Assembly (NCBI RefSeq): GCF_047511655.1
Contig: NC_133389.1
Span: 152,845,973-152,909,972 of the forward strand
DNA: 64,000 nt
Source of the DNA: Castor canadensis
Lineage: Eukaryota; Chordata; Mammalia; Rodentia; Castoridae
Direction: 5' to 3'
The notes under the pieces are model-generated. The model saw only the letters and a program-made list of their open reading frames with translations. It was not told where the DNA came from and ran no database searches. Below, one piece after another: positions 34,669-48,543 of the stretch. How positions within the stretch are numbered: position 1 is the stretch's first letter; every line of letters begins with the position of its first letter. Position numbers and translations under genes: made by a program.

Positions 34669-34949
34669 AAGGAAATCTTGAAGATGAGGGTTAGCCACTC
34701 ACCTATCTGGGAGATTAGTGTTCTGGTTAGGGGAACAGCTAGTGTAAAATCCTTTGGGAACATATTTGGCATGTTCAGGGAACTTTCAGAAGGCCACTTT
34801 GTTACATGGTAACAGTGGATTGGTTATAGTGATATGGGAAGGCAAATTGTTTAGAATCTTATGGAACATTGTTAAGACTTTAGCTCTTAGAATGACATGA
34901 AAAGCCACTTGAGGATTCATTATACTTAATACGCATGTTTGTGTTGGGT

Positions 34950-35075
34950 TTTTTTTTTTTTTTTGATGGAATCTCACTATATTGCACAACTGGGATCAAA
35001 TTTGTGATTCACCTGTTTCAGCCTTCCCAGTAGCTGAGATTACAGGCCTGTGCCACTTTGCCTAGCTATTAATAC
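34950..35075 (-). mobile_element. B1/7SL-like SINE
   Basis: A T-run, GATGGAATCTCACTATATTG, TTCAGCCTTCCCAGTAGCTG and TACAGGCCTGTGCCACTTTG. Confidence 0.75.
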
Positions 35076-35102
35076 AAATTTTAAAACATAGCACTTCCTG
35101 AA

Positions 35103-35235
35103 TACAACTTAGAGATTTCATATTACCACCTTTTTTTTTTAAAAAAAGTGTATCTCTAAGTTGTGATGTACAACTTAGAGATTTCATATTACCACTTTTT
35201 TTTTTTTAAAAAAAGTGTATCTCTAAGTTGTGATG
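35103..35235 (+). repeat. tandem duplication of a hairpin-forming unit (66 and 67 bp)
   Basis: Two nearly identical head-to-tail units, at 35103-35168 and 35169-35235. Each begins ACAACTTAGAGAT and ends ATCTCTAAGTTGT (inverted repeat), with a central CAC, T-run, A-run, GTG palindrome. The T-run differs by about 2 bases between units and one unit has an extra C. SINE-like sequence lies on both sides. Confidence 0.92.
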
Positions 35236-35405
35236 TAATTCTCCTGCCTCAGCCTCCTCAGTGCTGGGATTATAGGTTTGCATTATCATAATTATTACTG
35301 CTTTTTTGGTTTTATTTTTTCCTTTATTGTTAGGCTGGGTGGGGGTACATTGTAGCATTTACAAAGGTTCTTACAATGTATCAAATATATCATACATGAA
35401 AAGGA
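35236..35405 (-). mobile_element. SINE remnant followed by an L1 3'-UTR remnant
   Basis: TCTCCTGCCTCAGCCTCCTC and GGGATTATAGGTTTGCATTA (SINE, to about 35290), then GGGGGTACATTGTAGCATTT and TCTTACAATGTATCAAATAT (L1 3' end, from about 35315). Confidence 0.6.
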
Positions 35406-35423
35406 TACTGCTTTTTTATATAG

Positions 35424-35642
<219 letters not shown>

Positions 35643-35984
35643 TAATTGATGACATATTACAAGAATGACAATGTTTACAAGCTTGTTATTCCTTAATAAC
35701 CCTGCTGTCAAGCATTCTTCACTAATTGATCACAACAGTCTTCTTTGGTGTTACTAAATCTTGCCTCTTGAAGCTGCTTTGATTAGATACTACCCACTGG
35801 GTGTATGCAGTTCACTTCATTTCTAAAACTAGCTGTTACTGGTGGCTGGGGAACATGTTTCAGATGTTCCTTGGGTCTTGGATACAATGCCTAAGATTAG
35901 GACACTTTTTCAAAGTGAGAGATGAATAGTTTAGCTTAGTCTTAAAAATTATGCTTAAATCTCTGTTTAAAACATTATACATTT

Positions 35985-36158
35985 TTTTTTCTTTTCTCTC
36001 TTGTTTTTTGAGACAGAATCTTAGAGTGTAACTCAGACTGGTTTTGAATTTGCTGTGTAGTCCAGGCTGGCCTTGAACTCTTGACTCTCCTACTTCAGCC
36101 TCCTGAGTAATGGGATTACAAGGAGTGCATCACCATGCCCATTTTACTCTGGTTTTTC
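35985..36158 (-). mobile_element. B1-like SINE
   Basis: TTTTTTGAGACAGAATCTTA, TAGTCCAGGCTGGCCTTGAA and CCTGAGTAATGGGATTACAA, the mirror of the B1 consensus. Confidence 0.88.
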
Positions 36159-36719
36159 TAAGCACCTTTTAAAAAACTCTTCATCAGGAGAGAAGTATAT
36201 ATAAAAATGAGAGATTTACTGGTACTGTTAATAAGTAATAGAGAATGGAAGAATCCAGAACTACAAGTTAAGTTCATTTCCCAAACTAAAATGAAGCATG
36301 GAAGTTTCACAATATGGTTATAGAAATTGGCAGTCTTAGATGTTCATTTTATAGAAATATTTCCTTAATTTGTATTTTAGGATGGTTCAGAAGGAGGCTA
36401 ATGATATTTGTCATATATATTTGTGTGCATGTATCTGTGCAATGAATCAAAAAACCTTTCACTCAATGTAAAAATACTAGTAATATCTCACATTAAATAT
36501 CTGAAGAAGAGTCTACATAAGTTAATAATTGTCATGTCATCATAGGAGCTCTTTAGAATACTCTTTTGAGATTTAGGTATTTTTCATAGAGATAGAGAAA
36601 TTAGTATACAATGGCATATGAAAAAATTCTTAGGCTTTAGTAATAGTATGTTTAAAATATATTACATATTACATTTTTATATATTTTTGTGTATTTCACA
36701 GCAAAAAATACACTTTGAC

Positions 36720-36865
36720 TTTGGGTTTTAGTGCCCTGTGAAATAGGGCAGATGATATTAACATTTTATAAATTTAGGGAACTTCAGGGATTAAATGGCC
36801 AGCTTCATGTTACACAGGTGGAATTTAGTACCCAGACCGTTAGACTTTGAATCTGGGTAAGCATT
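36720..36865 (+). mobile_element. MIR SINE
   Basis: CATTTTATAAATTTAGGGAA, CTTCAGGGATTAAATGGCCA and AGACTTTGAATCTGGGTAAG. Confidence 0.65.
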
Positions 36866-37453
36866 TTTATTGTGAGACACACATCAAGAGAGCCACTCAC
36901 ATCTGATATCTTTTGCCGTTACAGAACCATATAGTCTTCTTACACAGAAACCACATCTGACAAATTATTGCTATATTACTTAAAAACAATCTATTGATGC
37001 TCATGGTCAGGGTCGACATTCACCTTTTGCTGGTTACCTTTTCTCCCTCTTCTGAACACATGGCTTGGGGAGTCTATAAGGTAGGTCATTAGTGTTTAGT
37101 AAAGCAGATGACAAATACTAAACTAGGTACAGGTACTTCATTTTTATTCATCAGTTAAAATGACTTCATTTAGTTAGAAATAATATATGTATACCTAATA
37201 ATTCTAAGTAGGAAATGCATTAGTTTATATATTTTCATTAAAAATAAAACAGTTAAAATCTTAATCTGTCTTTCTCTCCACTGAATAAGACCAAACGTTC
37301 TGCTCTAATATTCTTCTAGTTACAAATCATCTGTTTGTGTCCTGCAGACAAGAAGGCACAGGATATCTGGACAGAATAAAAAAGCTTCTTAGGATTTCGT
37401 ATGAAAATGCAGTTAATTTAAGTGTCAGAGATTTTCTTTGTATCTTTCAATAG

Positions 37454-37690
<237 letters not shown>

Positions 37691-37899
37691 TAATTATTAC
37701 CATAATAATACATTTTTGTTGTTTGTTGATATATTAGAAAGCCTTTTATAATTACCATACCTAGTTATAGAGACACCCAGCCAAGAGTTTTAAATGTGGC
37801 TTTAAAGTAAAGACAATGACAGGAGATTTTACTTCGGCAAAAAATTATTACACCAGTATTTTCTATATTGTTCTTATCTGTAAATGTATATACATTTTT

Positions 37900-37985
37900 T
37901 TTACTTTGGTGCTGCTTGAGATTGAACCCAGGGCCTCAAGTATGCTACCTGTGTGCTCTATCACTGAGCTATACCCCTAGTCCTT
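37900..37985 (-). mobile_element. ID-like SINE
   Basis: GAGATTGAACCCAGGGCCTC and TATCACTGAGCTATACCCCT, antisense. Confidence 0.8.
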
Positions 37986-38242
37986 GTATATACATTTTTA
38001 CTACCATGTATTATATTTGTAAAAATGCTTCCTTCAACTCTTTCATTTTATCAGTAAAGTCCAACTATTCTATAGGTTTTCATATTTTCCAGGTTTGTAG
38101 ATTAGGTATTTGGTACTTAAATTTTAGTGTGCATAAATATCAATTGTAAAGCTTAGTTAGAAATGCAGAGCTTGATCCTAACTTATGGAAAGTCTGATTC
38201 AGAATGGCTTAAACATTGGAATTTAAAAATAAATTCCACACT

Positions 38243-38453
38243 GCCAGGTGCCAGTGGCTCATATCTGTAATCCTAGCTACTCTGGAGGCAGAGAGCAGCA
38301 GGCTCACAGTTTGAGGCAAGCCTGGGCAAAATAGTTAACGAGACCCTATCTTGAAAGTACCCAACACAAAAAAATGGCTGGTGGAGCCTGCCTACCAAGT
38401 GTGAGGCCTTGAGTTCAATCCCAAGTACTCTCCCCCACCCAAAAAAAAAAAAA
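38243..38453 (+). mobile_element. composite B1/ID SINE
   Basis: GGTGCCAGTGGCTCATATCT, AAGCCTGGGCAAAATAGTTA, then a shortened ID half with GTGAGGCCTTGAGTTCAATC and an A-run. Confidence 0.85.
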
Positions 38454-38824
38454 GTTCCAAACTAGTCTGCATGTAAGAATTTGAGAATGTTGAGTTAGGG
38501 GCATAATATATATGCCTCTTGAAGTCTGCCATCTGTAGGAAGCCACTTCCTATAATATGCACCATTTGATAATTATTTTATAATTTGTAGGTGAATAGTA
38601 TCTTAATTTACCATTTAATCATTTTTTACTTAGTTGTTCATTGCCTCTGATTGTAGGAATTATGGAATGAATGATCAATTGCTAAAACATTTTGCCTCTA
38701 ATTTAGGCTTCTCAAGAAACTTATGCATACTTTTGTTTTCATATTTGTCCTCATCTTTAAAATTTTTAAAAAAATGAATTTTAAGGGCTGAGGAAAAAGG
38801 GTTTCCTTGAAATTTGCCTCTACA

Positions 38825-39560
38825 GTGGTTAACTTCCTGTATTTTCTCCTGTTAATTACCTACCACAATATATGACATAATTGTGCCATCACCACAGTCA
38901 GTTTTAGAACATATTCATCAGCCCATAAGGAAACCCTGTTCCCATTAACAAGTCACTCCCTATTTACCCTACCTCCATCCCCTGGCAATCACTAATTTGC
39001 CTTCTGTTCTGAATATAATGTAGAATTGAAATCATATAGTATGAGGTCCTTTGTGACTGGCATCTTTCATTTAGTATAATGTCTTCAGGTTCATCCGTGT
39101 TGCAGAAGATACCTATACTTATCCCTTTTTAGGAATCAATAATATTCCCTTTTGTGGATTTCCCACATTTTATCCATCCATTTGTTGAGAAATATTTGGG
39201 TTGTTTCTACTTTTTGATTGTCATCACTATTTCTCTTGTGAACAGTCATATACATTTTTATATGGACATATATTTTGTTTTCTCTTAAGTATATACCTGA
39301 GAGTCAAATTGCTGGTCACTCTTGAGAAAATGCCAGACTGTTTTCCTAAGTAACTGTACCATTTTACATTCTCAACAATGGTTGTATGAAGGTTTCTTTT
39401 TTTTTGCACATGCTTGCCAACACTTACTTTTTGGGTTTTTTCATTTTAGTCTTATTAATGGGCAGGAAGTGGTGTCTCATTGTGGTTTTGATTTGCATGT
39501 AGATTTTGTGACCGATGATGTTGCATATCTGTTCATGTGCTTATTGGCCATAATTGGTAG
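38825..39560 (-). mobile_element. ancient L1 (L1M type) ORF2/3'-UTR fragment
   Basis: TGTGCCATCACCACAGTCAG, CCATCCATTTGTTGAGAAAT, TTGTGGTTTTGATTTGCATG and TGTTCATGTGCTTATTGGCC are the antisense order of an old L1 3' end. Well diverged. Confidence 0.8.
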
Positions 39561-40277
39561 AAATGCAATGTGGGATTCATGTATAATTTAAATTATTCTA
39601 GGATTTGGCTCAAGTGGTAGAGCTACCCCCCCAAAAAAAGAATCAAAATAAAATGTTCTAGTGTCATTAAAGATGGGGAGACAGAAAGAGTCAAGATTTC
39701 ATGCCAGTCTAACTTCTTAAAATTAAAAAGAAGTTTAATCTCTCTTATTCTCTTAGCATCTACTGATTTTAAGATATAAAGTATTTCACAGTGTTTTCAG
39801 TACAGAAAATTAATAGTCTTTACTTTCAAAAAGACTTTAGATGTAAATGTTAGCATACTATGTGTTGTACCTCAGTCTTATAAAAATGGAATAAAATGGA
39901 TATATTTTATTATTATATAAATATTATATATTTTAATTAAACACCAGTACTTCTTACCCACTTCTTTTAGCACGATATGTTGCTGTGCTTTCTTAGAGTA
40001 TGTAGAGATGGCCGTTCTATCAAGGACTTTTAATAGTTGAGAAAATATGATATGAGTCTAAAAAGAGAATTACAATTCTAAAAGCAAAGTGAAAACTGTA
40101 AAGCTACATGTGTGGCACAATGACTATGCTATTTACAAAAACTAGACTGAATCTGTGTAGGGAGAGAAAACCTGTAAGTAAATAATCTAGATATAAATAA
40201 TTGCATATATTTAAGTTATAAGAATGTTGATTTTTTCCTTCTATTTCTACTTTAGAAAAATTAGCAAATATGATTTT

Positions 40278-40430
40278 CTAATAGAAAAATTTATAGAAAT
40301 TTATAATATATAATATATAACACATAAATTAGAGAGCATTTCTAATTTTTCTGTAATGGAAAAACTTATAGAAATTTAATTTGTAGTAGCTATAAATTAG
40401 AGAAAATTAGAAATACATAGAAAAATTAAA
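40278..40430 (+). repeat. AT-rich diverged tandem duplication
   Basis: A unit of about 75 bp (ATAGAAAAATTTATAGAAAT through ATAAATTAGAGA) recurs from 40353 with several substitutions and indels. Confidence 0.6.
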
Positions 40431-40685
40431 ATATTTTATAAGTAAGTAGATCCAAATCTACTGAGAGTTTGTGACCTTATAAAATACTTTATATCATAAA
40501 TATTCTTTGTTTATAGTAAACAGTGCTTGAGATGTGTTTCACACTCTCATTAGGAAAACAGTTATATAACCATATTGATTTTAGGTTTTAGTAAGTATCA
40601 TTTGTATTTTGTTTGCCAACATCTGTTCTCAAAATACAAGCTGAATACATGAATATGCATTTTGTTCACTAATCATATACAATAA

Positions 40686-40805
<120 letters not shown>

Positions 40806-41097
40806 TAGTATACTCTTTTTCATCGCTTTATTAACACTAACTGTTTTTTTAAATATTATATTTAATATAGTTAAATGCATTCAGAGGAGGTAATAAATGA
40901 GAAGAGAATTAAAATTGCCATTGGGTAATTTGTTTCAGAAATCTACACATACTATCTAAGAGTGGACAAGTTGCTGTTAATATGTTATTTTAATTTAAAG
41001 GCTGAAGTGTTTTATGTCTTTTAAATGACACAGCTTGTGATTTTATGTACTTAATTATTTGTCATTGCATATCTTACTGAAAATTTAATATTTTTCT

Positions 41098-41270
41098 TTT
41101 TGATACTGGGGTTTGAACTCAGGGGCTATGCCTCAAGCCACTCCACCAGCTCTTTATTTTTGTGATGGGCTAGCTATTTGCCTGGGCTAGCTTTGAACCG
41201 TGATCCTCCTGACCTCTGCCTCCTGAGTAATTAGGATTATAGGCATGAGCCACCAGCACCCAGCAAATTT
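41098..41270 (-). mobile_element. composite SINE, antisense
   Basis: GGGGTTTGAACTCAGGGGCT, TTTGCCTGGGCTAGCTTTGA, GATTATAGGCATGAGCCACC. It is the only repeat in the short 677-bp intron. Confidence 0.85.
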
Positions 41271-41470
41271 AATATTTTTCTAAAGATATTTGGCTATCTA
41301 TTTTAAACTTATCCTAGGAAAAATTTAAAATTTAGGAGACTCTATGAAGTTTACATGATTAAATGCATCTTTCAGACTCAGGGGAAGTTACATTTGTTTT
41401 AATAAAAATTGTTTATTATTCGTTAATGAATGAGTCATGTCTTTAATACTATATTTAACCTTATTTTTAG

Positions 41471-41608
<138 letters not shown>

Positions 41609-42859
41609 TAAATTATAATAATCATTTAAAATTTGAATGTTATCTTCTATGTGATTTTTCAAAGACTGTCTTCTCTATGAAAGCAATTTGGAAGCATGTA
41701 TAAGACCCACAGATTTAACTCTGAAATAGAGAACTATGTTAGAGGTAATGAATTAGCAATAAATGCTACTTTCAGATAGTATAATGTACTCTGGATTTGT
41801 ATTTTGGATGTTTGAATACTGACAATTTAATAAGAAATATTAAAGGCACAGTAATATCAGATAGAGTACACATATTTTTCAAGAGAAGTGTTCTTGTTTA
41901 AAAAACAAGGGTTGTGAATTCAGCTTGGTATGCAAGACCTTGCATTTGATCTTCAGTACTCCTATCCTCCAGTAAAAGCCACAGATATCATATTTTGAAT
42001 ATGCTTTTTAGCAATATTTTGTCCATTTAAAAATTAATCAATTTATTTTTGTGGTACTGGAGACTGAACTGTTCGTTAATTTTTAATTGTGAGCATGTGT
42101 CAGTCAAACTTCAGTCAGGAAAACAAAAACCACAATAGATACTCAAAAAGAAAGAATGTAATGTTCGGCATATATTAAACAGATAGAACCAAAAAAACAA
42201 AGTGGAATACTGCGATAATACAGAGATAGTGACCTCAGAAAACAGTTACCTTCTTTAGAGAACTGTGGGAACAAAGGGAAGATATTGGAGATATTGGAAC
42301 CTAAATATTGATCGAAGAGGCCCTATAGCACTTGGGCTTAGGTGTCTGCAGAAGGTATTGCTTAGCTGATGCTGGTATTGCTGACGAGTCCCAGGAGAGG
42401 CTGGTCCTTTGACTGTTAAAATAAGCTGAAGGCAGGAACCAACTGCCATTGCTTCAGTTAAGAACTGTTGCTGTGTCCATGTTGGTAAGTATAGCGAAAA
42501 AGAGGAATATGGAACCAGTTTATTCTTCACTCTTTGTTCTAGCCTCTATCTAGAACCTATTGCTACAGAACCCTAAAGGGAGGCTGCTAGAAAAAAAAGG
42601 AACAGTTTGCAAAGTGTCTGCTCCAACTTCAGAAAGCAGAGAGAATATAGAAGGGTGGGTTTGTAGCATAGTGACAATAGCTTAATTACCAGTAAAGAGC
42701 TGAAAGAGAAGAGTTTTAAACTCATGTGTAATTCTTACTTCTGGGTAAGAATTACATCATCACCGTCATTCAAACCTCTTTTTGGCTTCCCATATCTGCT
42801 CAAGAGTTTTCCATCTTTATTTTCAATTTAATGTGACCCACTTATAACTAATTCTCACT

Positions 42860-42950
42860 TTTTTTGGGGGGAGGGGTATTGCAGTTTGGACTCAGGGCTT
42901 TGTGCTTGACATTCAGGCACTCTTAACACTTGAGCCACACCCCAGCCCTA
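42860..42950 (-). mobile_element. ID-like SINE
   Basis: GCAGTTTGGACTCAGGGCTT and CTTAACACTTGAGCCACACC. Confidence 0.8.
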
Positions 42951-43559
42951 ATTCCCATTTCTTGCAGCACAATTGCAACATTTTATTACTAAATGGTTTC
43001 TATAGTCTGTTCAGTTTCCAGGATAGTGTACCTTCACTTTGAATAGTTACCCTTAGATGATAGTGAAGAGTTGCTAACAAAATACCTATATAGATTACAT
43101 GGCAACACATTTTGTATGTTCTATATAGTAATATAATACTTTATTGAAATAAGAATACATCTCTGTTGAGGGGATTGATAAAGATGGTGATCCTAGGCTA
43201 CAAAATTTCAATTAGGAGGAATAAGTTTAAGAGATCTGGTTTTACAACATGGTGACTTTAGTTAATAACAATGCATACTTGCAAATTGCTAAAGATAGCA
43301 ATTTTTAAGTTGTTTCCATTACCAAAAAGTATGCAAGGTAAAGCATTTGTTAGGTCAATTTAGCCATTCTTGAATATATACATATTTTAAAAGATACTAT
43401 TGTGTATCACAAGTGTATATGTTTTCTTAAAATTAAAAATACATTCTTTAGTTAAGAAGTAAGAAATACAAATAACAGAACATGTATACCCCACTTATTT
43501 AATACAGCAGTCTTCTCTGCATATTTTAATATTTACGTTACACCTTGAGAAAAGTTGTC

Positions 43560-44110
43560 TGTGTTAGTTGTGGGCCTCTAGAGAAACAGAACCACATAAC
43601 CAGTGGGATATGTGTGAGGAAGGGGCAGGGGATATTGAATTGCTATAAGAAATTGGCTCACATCATTATGGAAGCTAGCAAGCCCAAATCTGCACTGTGG
43701 GTCAGCAAGCTTGAGATCCAGACGAGCCAATGGTGCAGCTTCAGTCTAAAGGGTGGCAAGTAGACACTCAGGAGAGGTACAAATAAAGTCCCAAGGCAGT
43801 CTGCTAGAGAATTCCCCCGTGTTTCAGTAGGAGAATGGAGGGAAGCAATCTAATCTTTTTGTTCTCTTCAGACTTTGAATTAATTGGATGAGACCTGTTC
43901 ACATTGTGGAAGACTATATGCTTTACACAAAGATCACAAATTTACCAATTAATCTTTTTTTTTTTTTTAGATGGGTTCTCATTATCTTTTTGCTCTGACT
44001 GGCCTTGAACCATAGGCTTCCTAGTCTCCACCTGTATAGTAGTTGGAATTACAGGCATGAGCCACTGAGCCTGGTCTACCAGTCAGTCTTACCCAGAAAC
44101 ATCTTCCAAG
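43560..44110. mobile_element. ancient interspersed repeat split by a B1-like SINE
   Basis: GGGCCTCTAGAGAAACAGAA, GAAATTGGCTCACATCATTA and AATTGGATGAGACCTGTTCA belong to an old mammalian repeat, family not assigned. A B1-like SINE at about 43960-44085 (minus: GACTGGCCTTGAACCATAGG, TTACAGGCATGAGCCACTGA) interrupts it. A second old LTR-like stretch follows at 44265-44640. Confidence 0.55.
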
Positions 44111-44984
44111 TTAATAAAATTAATCATCACATTGTCTTAAGACTTCTTGATTATTTATTAATGGGAAGGTACTGAGGACCTTTTGAATGCTTCTATTGAA
44201 CGTTAGTATGTTTCTTTTCCCCAAGAGAAAGTCTTTGAATTTTCTTTGACAGTGGTTTTGTATTAGAACAGGCTAAATTATGCTGCAGTATCAGACAAGA
44301 TGTTTTGAATAATGAAGATTTATTTCTTATTCACTGCTTGTTGTGGGTAGATAGGGAACCTCTACTTATCCTAGTCACTTAAGGTCCCAAGTTGACAGAA
44401 CAGCCAACATCTTAAGCTTTGCTAGTTACCATGTGAGGAAAGAAAGTGCTGAAAGTCTCATGTTGGCAGTTTAACACCTTGTCTGCTCATCCACATGCCA
44501 CATCATTTTTATTCTGAACGCTGGCCAGAACCAATTCCCTGTCCTCATCTATCACAAAGGGACCAAGAAGTTCATTTCTATCTTTTGATGAGGAGAGCTG
44601 TAGAAATGGAAATGATTGGCAGACAGCATCGTGATGACCTTTTGTCTCTGCCTATGTACTGCTTTTTACTCTTTAAATGTACGGAGAGGCACATAACATA
44701 CATTTTATTTATAGGCTTTATACTCACCACTTTGGTTCTCAACGAACCAATGTTCACTGTGTTTTGACTTATATGCTAGAGATTTTGCAAAGAAAGGTGT
44801 ATTTCTCCCCAATACTGCCATTTCTCCATCTTTCACCTTTGTCTTGTCAGCAGTGGTAAATCTAAGAAAGCCCAGTTTCAAAACAGTAACATTGAATTTT
44901 TCTTTACAGACTGTAAGGCGGATACTGAAAGATGAATCAGTCTGAAAATGACAGGCTTATAAAGAAATCCTTAAAGAGCAAAAC

Positions 44985-45070
44985 GAAGACTGGGGATATA
45001 GTTCAGTGGTAGAGCACTTGCCTAGCATGTGCAAGGTCTTGAGTTTGATTCCCAGCACCTGAAAAATAAG
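44985..45070 (+). mobile_element. ID element, close to the classic rodent ID form
   Basis: CTGGGGATATAGTTCAGTGG, TAGAGCACTTGCCTAGCATG and TGAGTTTGATTCCCAGCACC with tRNA-like A and B boxes. Confidence 0.88.
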
Positions 45071-45199
45071 AGCAAAATTAATTTAAATATGAGGAAAGGA
45101 CAGAAGTTTTATAAATAAGGTAATTCAGATTATGAATTAAAGTAAATAACATTGGCAATTGAAAACAAACGTAATATTAAAAAGCTAAAAATAAGAAAT

Positions 45200-45290
45200 C
45201 TGGGCTATGGAAACGGTTCAAGTGGCAGACTACTTCCGAGCAAATGCAAGGCTCTGAGTTCAAATTCTAGTACTGAGAAAAAAGGAAAAA
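45200..45290 (+). mobile_element. ID-like SINE
   Basis: GGGCTATGGAAACGGTTCAA and GCTCTGAGTTCAAATTCTAG. Confidence 0.75.
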
Positions 45291-45929
45291 ATTTAAATAG
45301 TGTAACATCATATAGAACATGTAAGATGTACATATGTAAGATGGCCAGAGAAAGATGAATGAAGTAGATGATAATCAATGGCATTTGATAAATGCATGTG
45401 ATATATTTGCCAGGAATTATACTTGAAGCTGTCTGTGTATTATCCCTAATGTGCATAACAAAGTCTTGCTAGTAATATGAGGTAAATGGTAAAACAAAGG
45501 ATTCAGACTTGAGTTTGACTTTGACAGGAAGATTTAATCATAGACAGGAGAAAGTCATTGTTCTTGGAAACAAAAGATCTATACCAATAACTTATATCAA
45601 ATATATTATTCTGTGAAGTTAAATGGAAATTTAGGATATACTATTCATTGTGCTTGTTACTTACTAAACAATCAGATAGACCAGATTTAACTAAAATTAA
45701 TACAATCCCAAACACAAAGCCATTTAAAATTATATTTCTTTTATTGTTTGATTAAATAAACCATACCTCATATAATTTAATTTAATAGGAAAATCTTTCC
45801 TTAAAATGACTTGTTCATGCATTCAGATCATTCATAACAAAGAGAAAATGTGCAAAATAAATGACAAACATTTGGGGCGAATGTTATCACTGAAATTGAA
45901 TAAACTGTATTTGATGTTCTGTATACTAT

Positions 45930-46045
45930 TGTTTTCTTTGAGACAGGGTATTGCTATGTAGCTCAAGCTGGCCTGGAATTCTCTATCCTCCTGCCTCCAC
46001 TTCCCAAGTGCTGGAATTATAGGCATGAGCCACCATGACCTGCTA
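45930..46045 (-). mobile_element. B1-like SINE
   Basis: TTTGAGACAGGGTATTGCTA, CAAGCTGGCCTGGAATTCTC and TATAGGCATGAGCCACCATG. Confidence 0.88.
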
Positions 46046-46049
46046 TATT

Positions 46050-47150
46050 ACTCTTGTTGCAATCATTGCAGAGGCCTGGATTTATTTCCAAATAAAAAGT
46101 TAAAAAGAGAAATGATTATGTCTTAAGCATGATGGAAGCACAAAAAAGAAACATGGCTAAATCAGCCAGTGGTCATGAACTTAGAAAACCAAGATGCAAA
46201 TGAATGTTTTGCAGCCCTCTCAGAAACCAGTTGATATGTATTACCATCTGCCAAGTACTAATACATTTGGCCCAAATGGAGTAATAATAGAGCAATCAAG
46301 TTGGCTGTGTTCTAAAAACAGTACAAGACTAAAACTCATTTTTTACTTTTATATTAACTTTTTGAAACCATGAAATACAAACTAGTAACACTTTTTGTGT
46401 TCTAATATATAATCATTCTTATCCCTTCATTGTCATAGTAAATTTTTATGACAAACATGGAAATGATGTTCAGAGTTAACATCTAATACAGGGACTTTAG
46501 AATAAGTCCTTCATTGATCACAGATTACAGAAGTACATTTTCACTATATTTATCACAATAAAGTGAGCATGTTTATTGTTTATAGTACAGGTCGCTTAGA
46601 TAAGGTATAATCAGTCTAATAACTTATACCATAATTAAAAATAAATGCACAAAATGGAAATAATCCCATGGAAAAAGCTAAATGAAAGCTAAATCAAATT
46701 TTATTGTTTTAAAATTAATTTTTTGCCACAAGACTGAAGTTTTTATTTGAAATTCCAGTAAATTTTGTAATGTCATATAGACATGAAAAATTTCTGATAA
46801 TGTTCTTTTTTTGTTTTTAAAGATTTGATAATGTTCTTAAGAGGAAGATCTAATAATGTTCTGAGATGTTCTGTTTGAAATTAAATACATAAAATACGAT
46901 TTTTTTATGCCTTCAACACTTGGGGAAAAGGCATAGATTTGGAAAGCTGTGCAGTAGGAAATGATTGATGTGATTTCTAATGAATCAGGATATTAGGTCT
47001 GGACCTTAGAACTCTTTATTTTGCCATCAGTGAGTCCACTTGTACTTATGCTGTTTGTCTAATTCTATGGCCAGCTGGCTTTTCTTCCTAGCTTTGAATT
47101 ATAAGGAAAATAATTTGAGTAGCTCAGTCATGGTCTTTAAGAAGAAGTCA
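46050..47150 (+). other. NBEAL1 intronic sequence with nothing recognised
   Basis: AT-rich unique-looking intron. Three close copies of ATAATGTTCT at about 46796-46862 are the only local structure noted. Confidence 0.6.
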
Positions 47151-47151
47151 T

Positions 47152-47275
47152 CTTGCCAGGCATGGTAGTACATACCTATAATCCCAGCATTTCAGGGGCT
47201 GAGATAGGAGGGTTGCAAGTTGTAAGCTAGTCTGAGCTACATAGTAAAACCCTGTTTGAAATAATAAATATATAT
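47152..47275 (+). mobile_element. B1-like SINE
   Basis: GCCAGGCATGGTAGTACATA, CCTATAATCCCAGCATTTCA and GAGCTACATAGTAAAACCCT. Confidence 0.88.
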
Positions 47276-47394
47276 AAGAAAGAAAAAGGGATAGAAAAAG
47301 CATCTTAAACCAATGTAGATTATATTTAGATATACAGAATTTCTAGGTAGCTGGTTTAGATATTTCTCACTTTTATTTTTTTCTAATTATGTCC

Positions 47395-47790
47395 AGTGTT
47401 AGTTGGCTCTTGCCTATAATCCTAACTACTTAGCAAGCAGATACTGGGAGAATTTCAGATTGAGGCCAGCCAGGGCATGGAGTTTACAAGGCCCTACGCA
47501 ATGGCATGTGCCTGTCATTTCAAGCTTCATGAAAGTAGGGTGGAAGTTACAGGGTAGCCTGGGAAAGATAGTTTGCAAGACCTCATCTCAGTGGAAAAAA
47601 ATTGGGCCTGGCGGTGTGTACCTGTCATCCCAGCAAAGGTGGGCAGCCTGAGAAAAAAAGCAAGACCCTATCTCTAAGGTAACCAGGACACATATGGCTA
47701 GAGGAGTGGCTCAAGAAGGAGAGCATCAGCCTTGCAAGTGTGAAGCCTTGAGTTCAAGCCCCAGTACCACCAAAACAAAACAAAAAACAT
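47395..47790 (+). mobile_element. multi-unit composite SINE
   Basis: A B1-like unit (GGCTCTTGCCTATAATCCTA), a second unit (GCGGTGTGTACCTGTCATCC) and an ID-like unit (GTGAAGCCTTGAGTTCAAGC, CCAGTACCACC) lie in a row. Confidence 0.8.
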
Positions 47791-48438
47791 AAAAAGCTTA
47801 GTTTTTTTTAAGGCATGAAAGAATTCCTGTTTTTTGTTTTTTTAGAATTTTCCCATTCCACCAGTTGAAAGTATCTTTGAAATAGTAGTCTTTATTCTTC
47901 AGTCTCCATACCATCATGTCCATTTAAGAGGTTCATTTTGCATTGAACTGAAAATATTCTGGTAAAGCACATGCAATTTGTGTTGATATTACCAAAGTAT
48001 AGAAAACATCAAAACTCCTGAAATTTTCATTAGAGATAATCCCAGTTTGTATTGAAGTAAATTAATGGTACGAACCAATTGAATCCAGAGCACTTTATGA
48101 GAAATTTTATGTGTACTGTAATAATAAACTCACTAGCATTAGCTGTCAGTTTAGCAGTACTGCTGAACAAATTTTTCTGTAGATTAAAACTTTTAGGACT
48201 AGTTCCATTTTCAATTTCCAGTTCTTTGGAGACTTGATCTGGCTATCATTGTGCATAATTTAAAAGAAATCTTTTAATTGGTGAGCACTGAAGTTACTGG
48301 CTTGACTTCCTTTTCAAGATTATGCCAATCCTGGAGATGTAATGTTTAATACACAAATCAAAAGTAAAGTGTTAAATTTGTTTCATAGTTTTTGTAGTTG
48401 TGGCTTCTCTACTTGCCCATGATATAATTTGTTTTTAA

Positions 48439-48543
<105 letters not shown>

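Noticed and set aside
44985..45070. tRNA-like sequence with A and B boxes
   Set aside because: It is an ID SINE derived from a tRNA; it does not fold as a tRNA and has the SINE tail. The same holds for the other ID-like copies.
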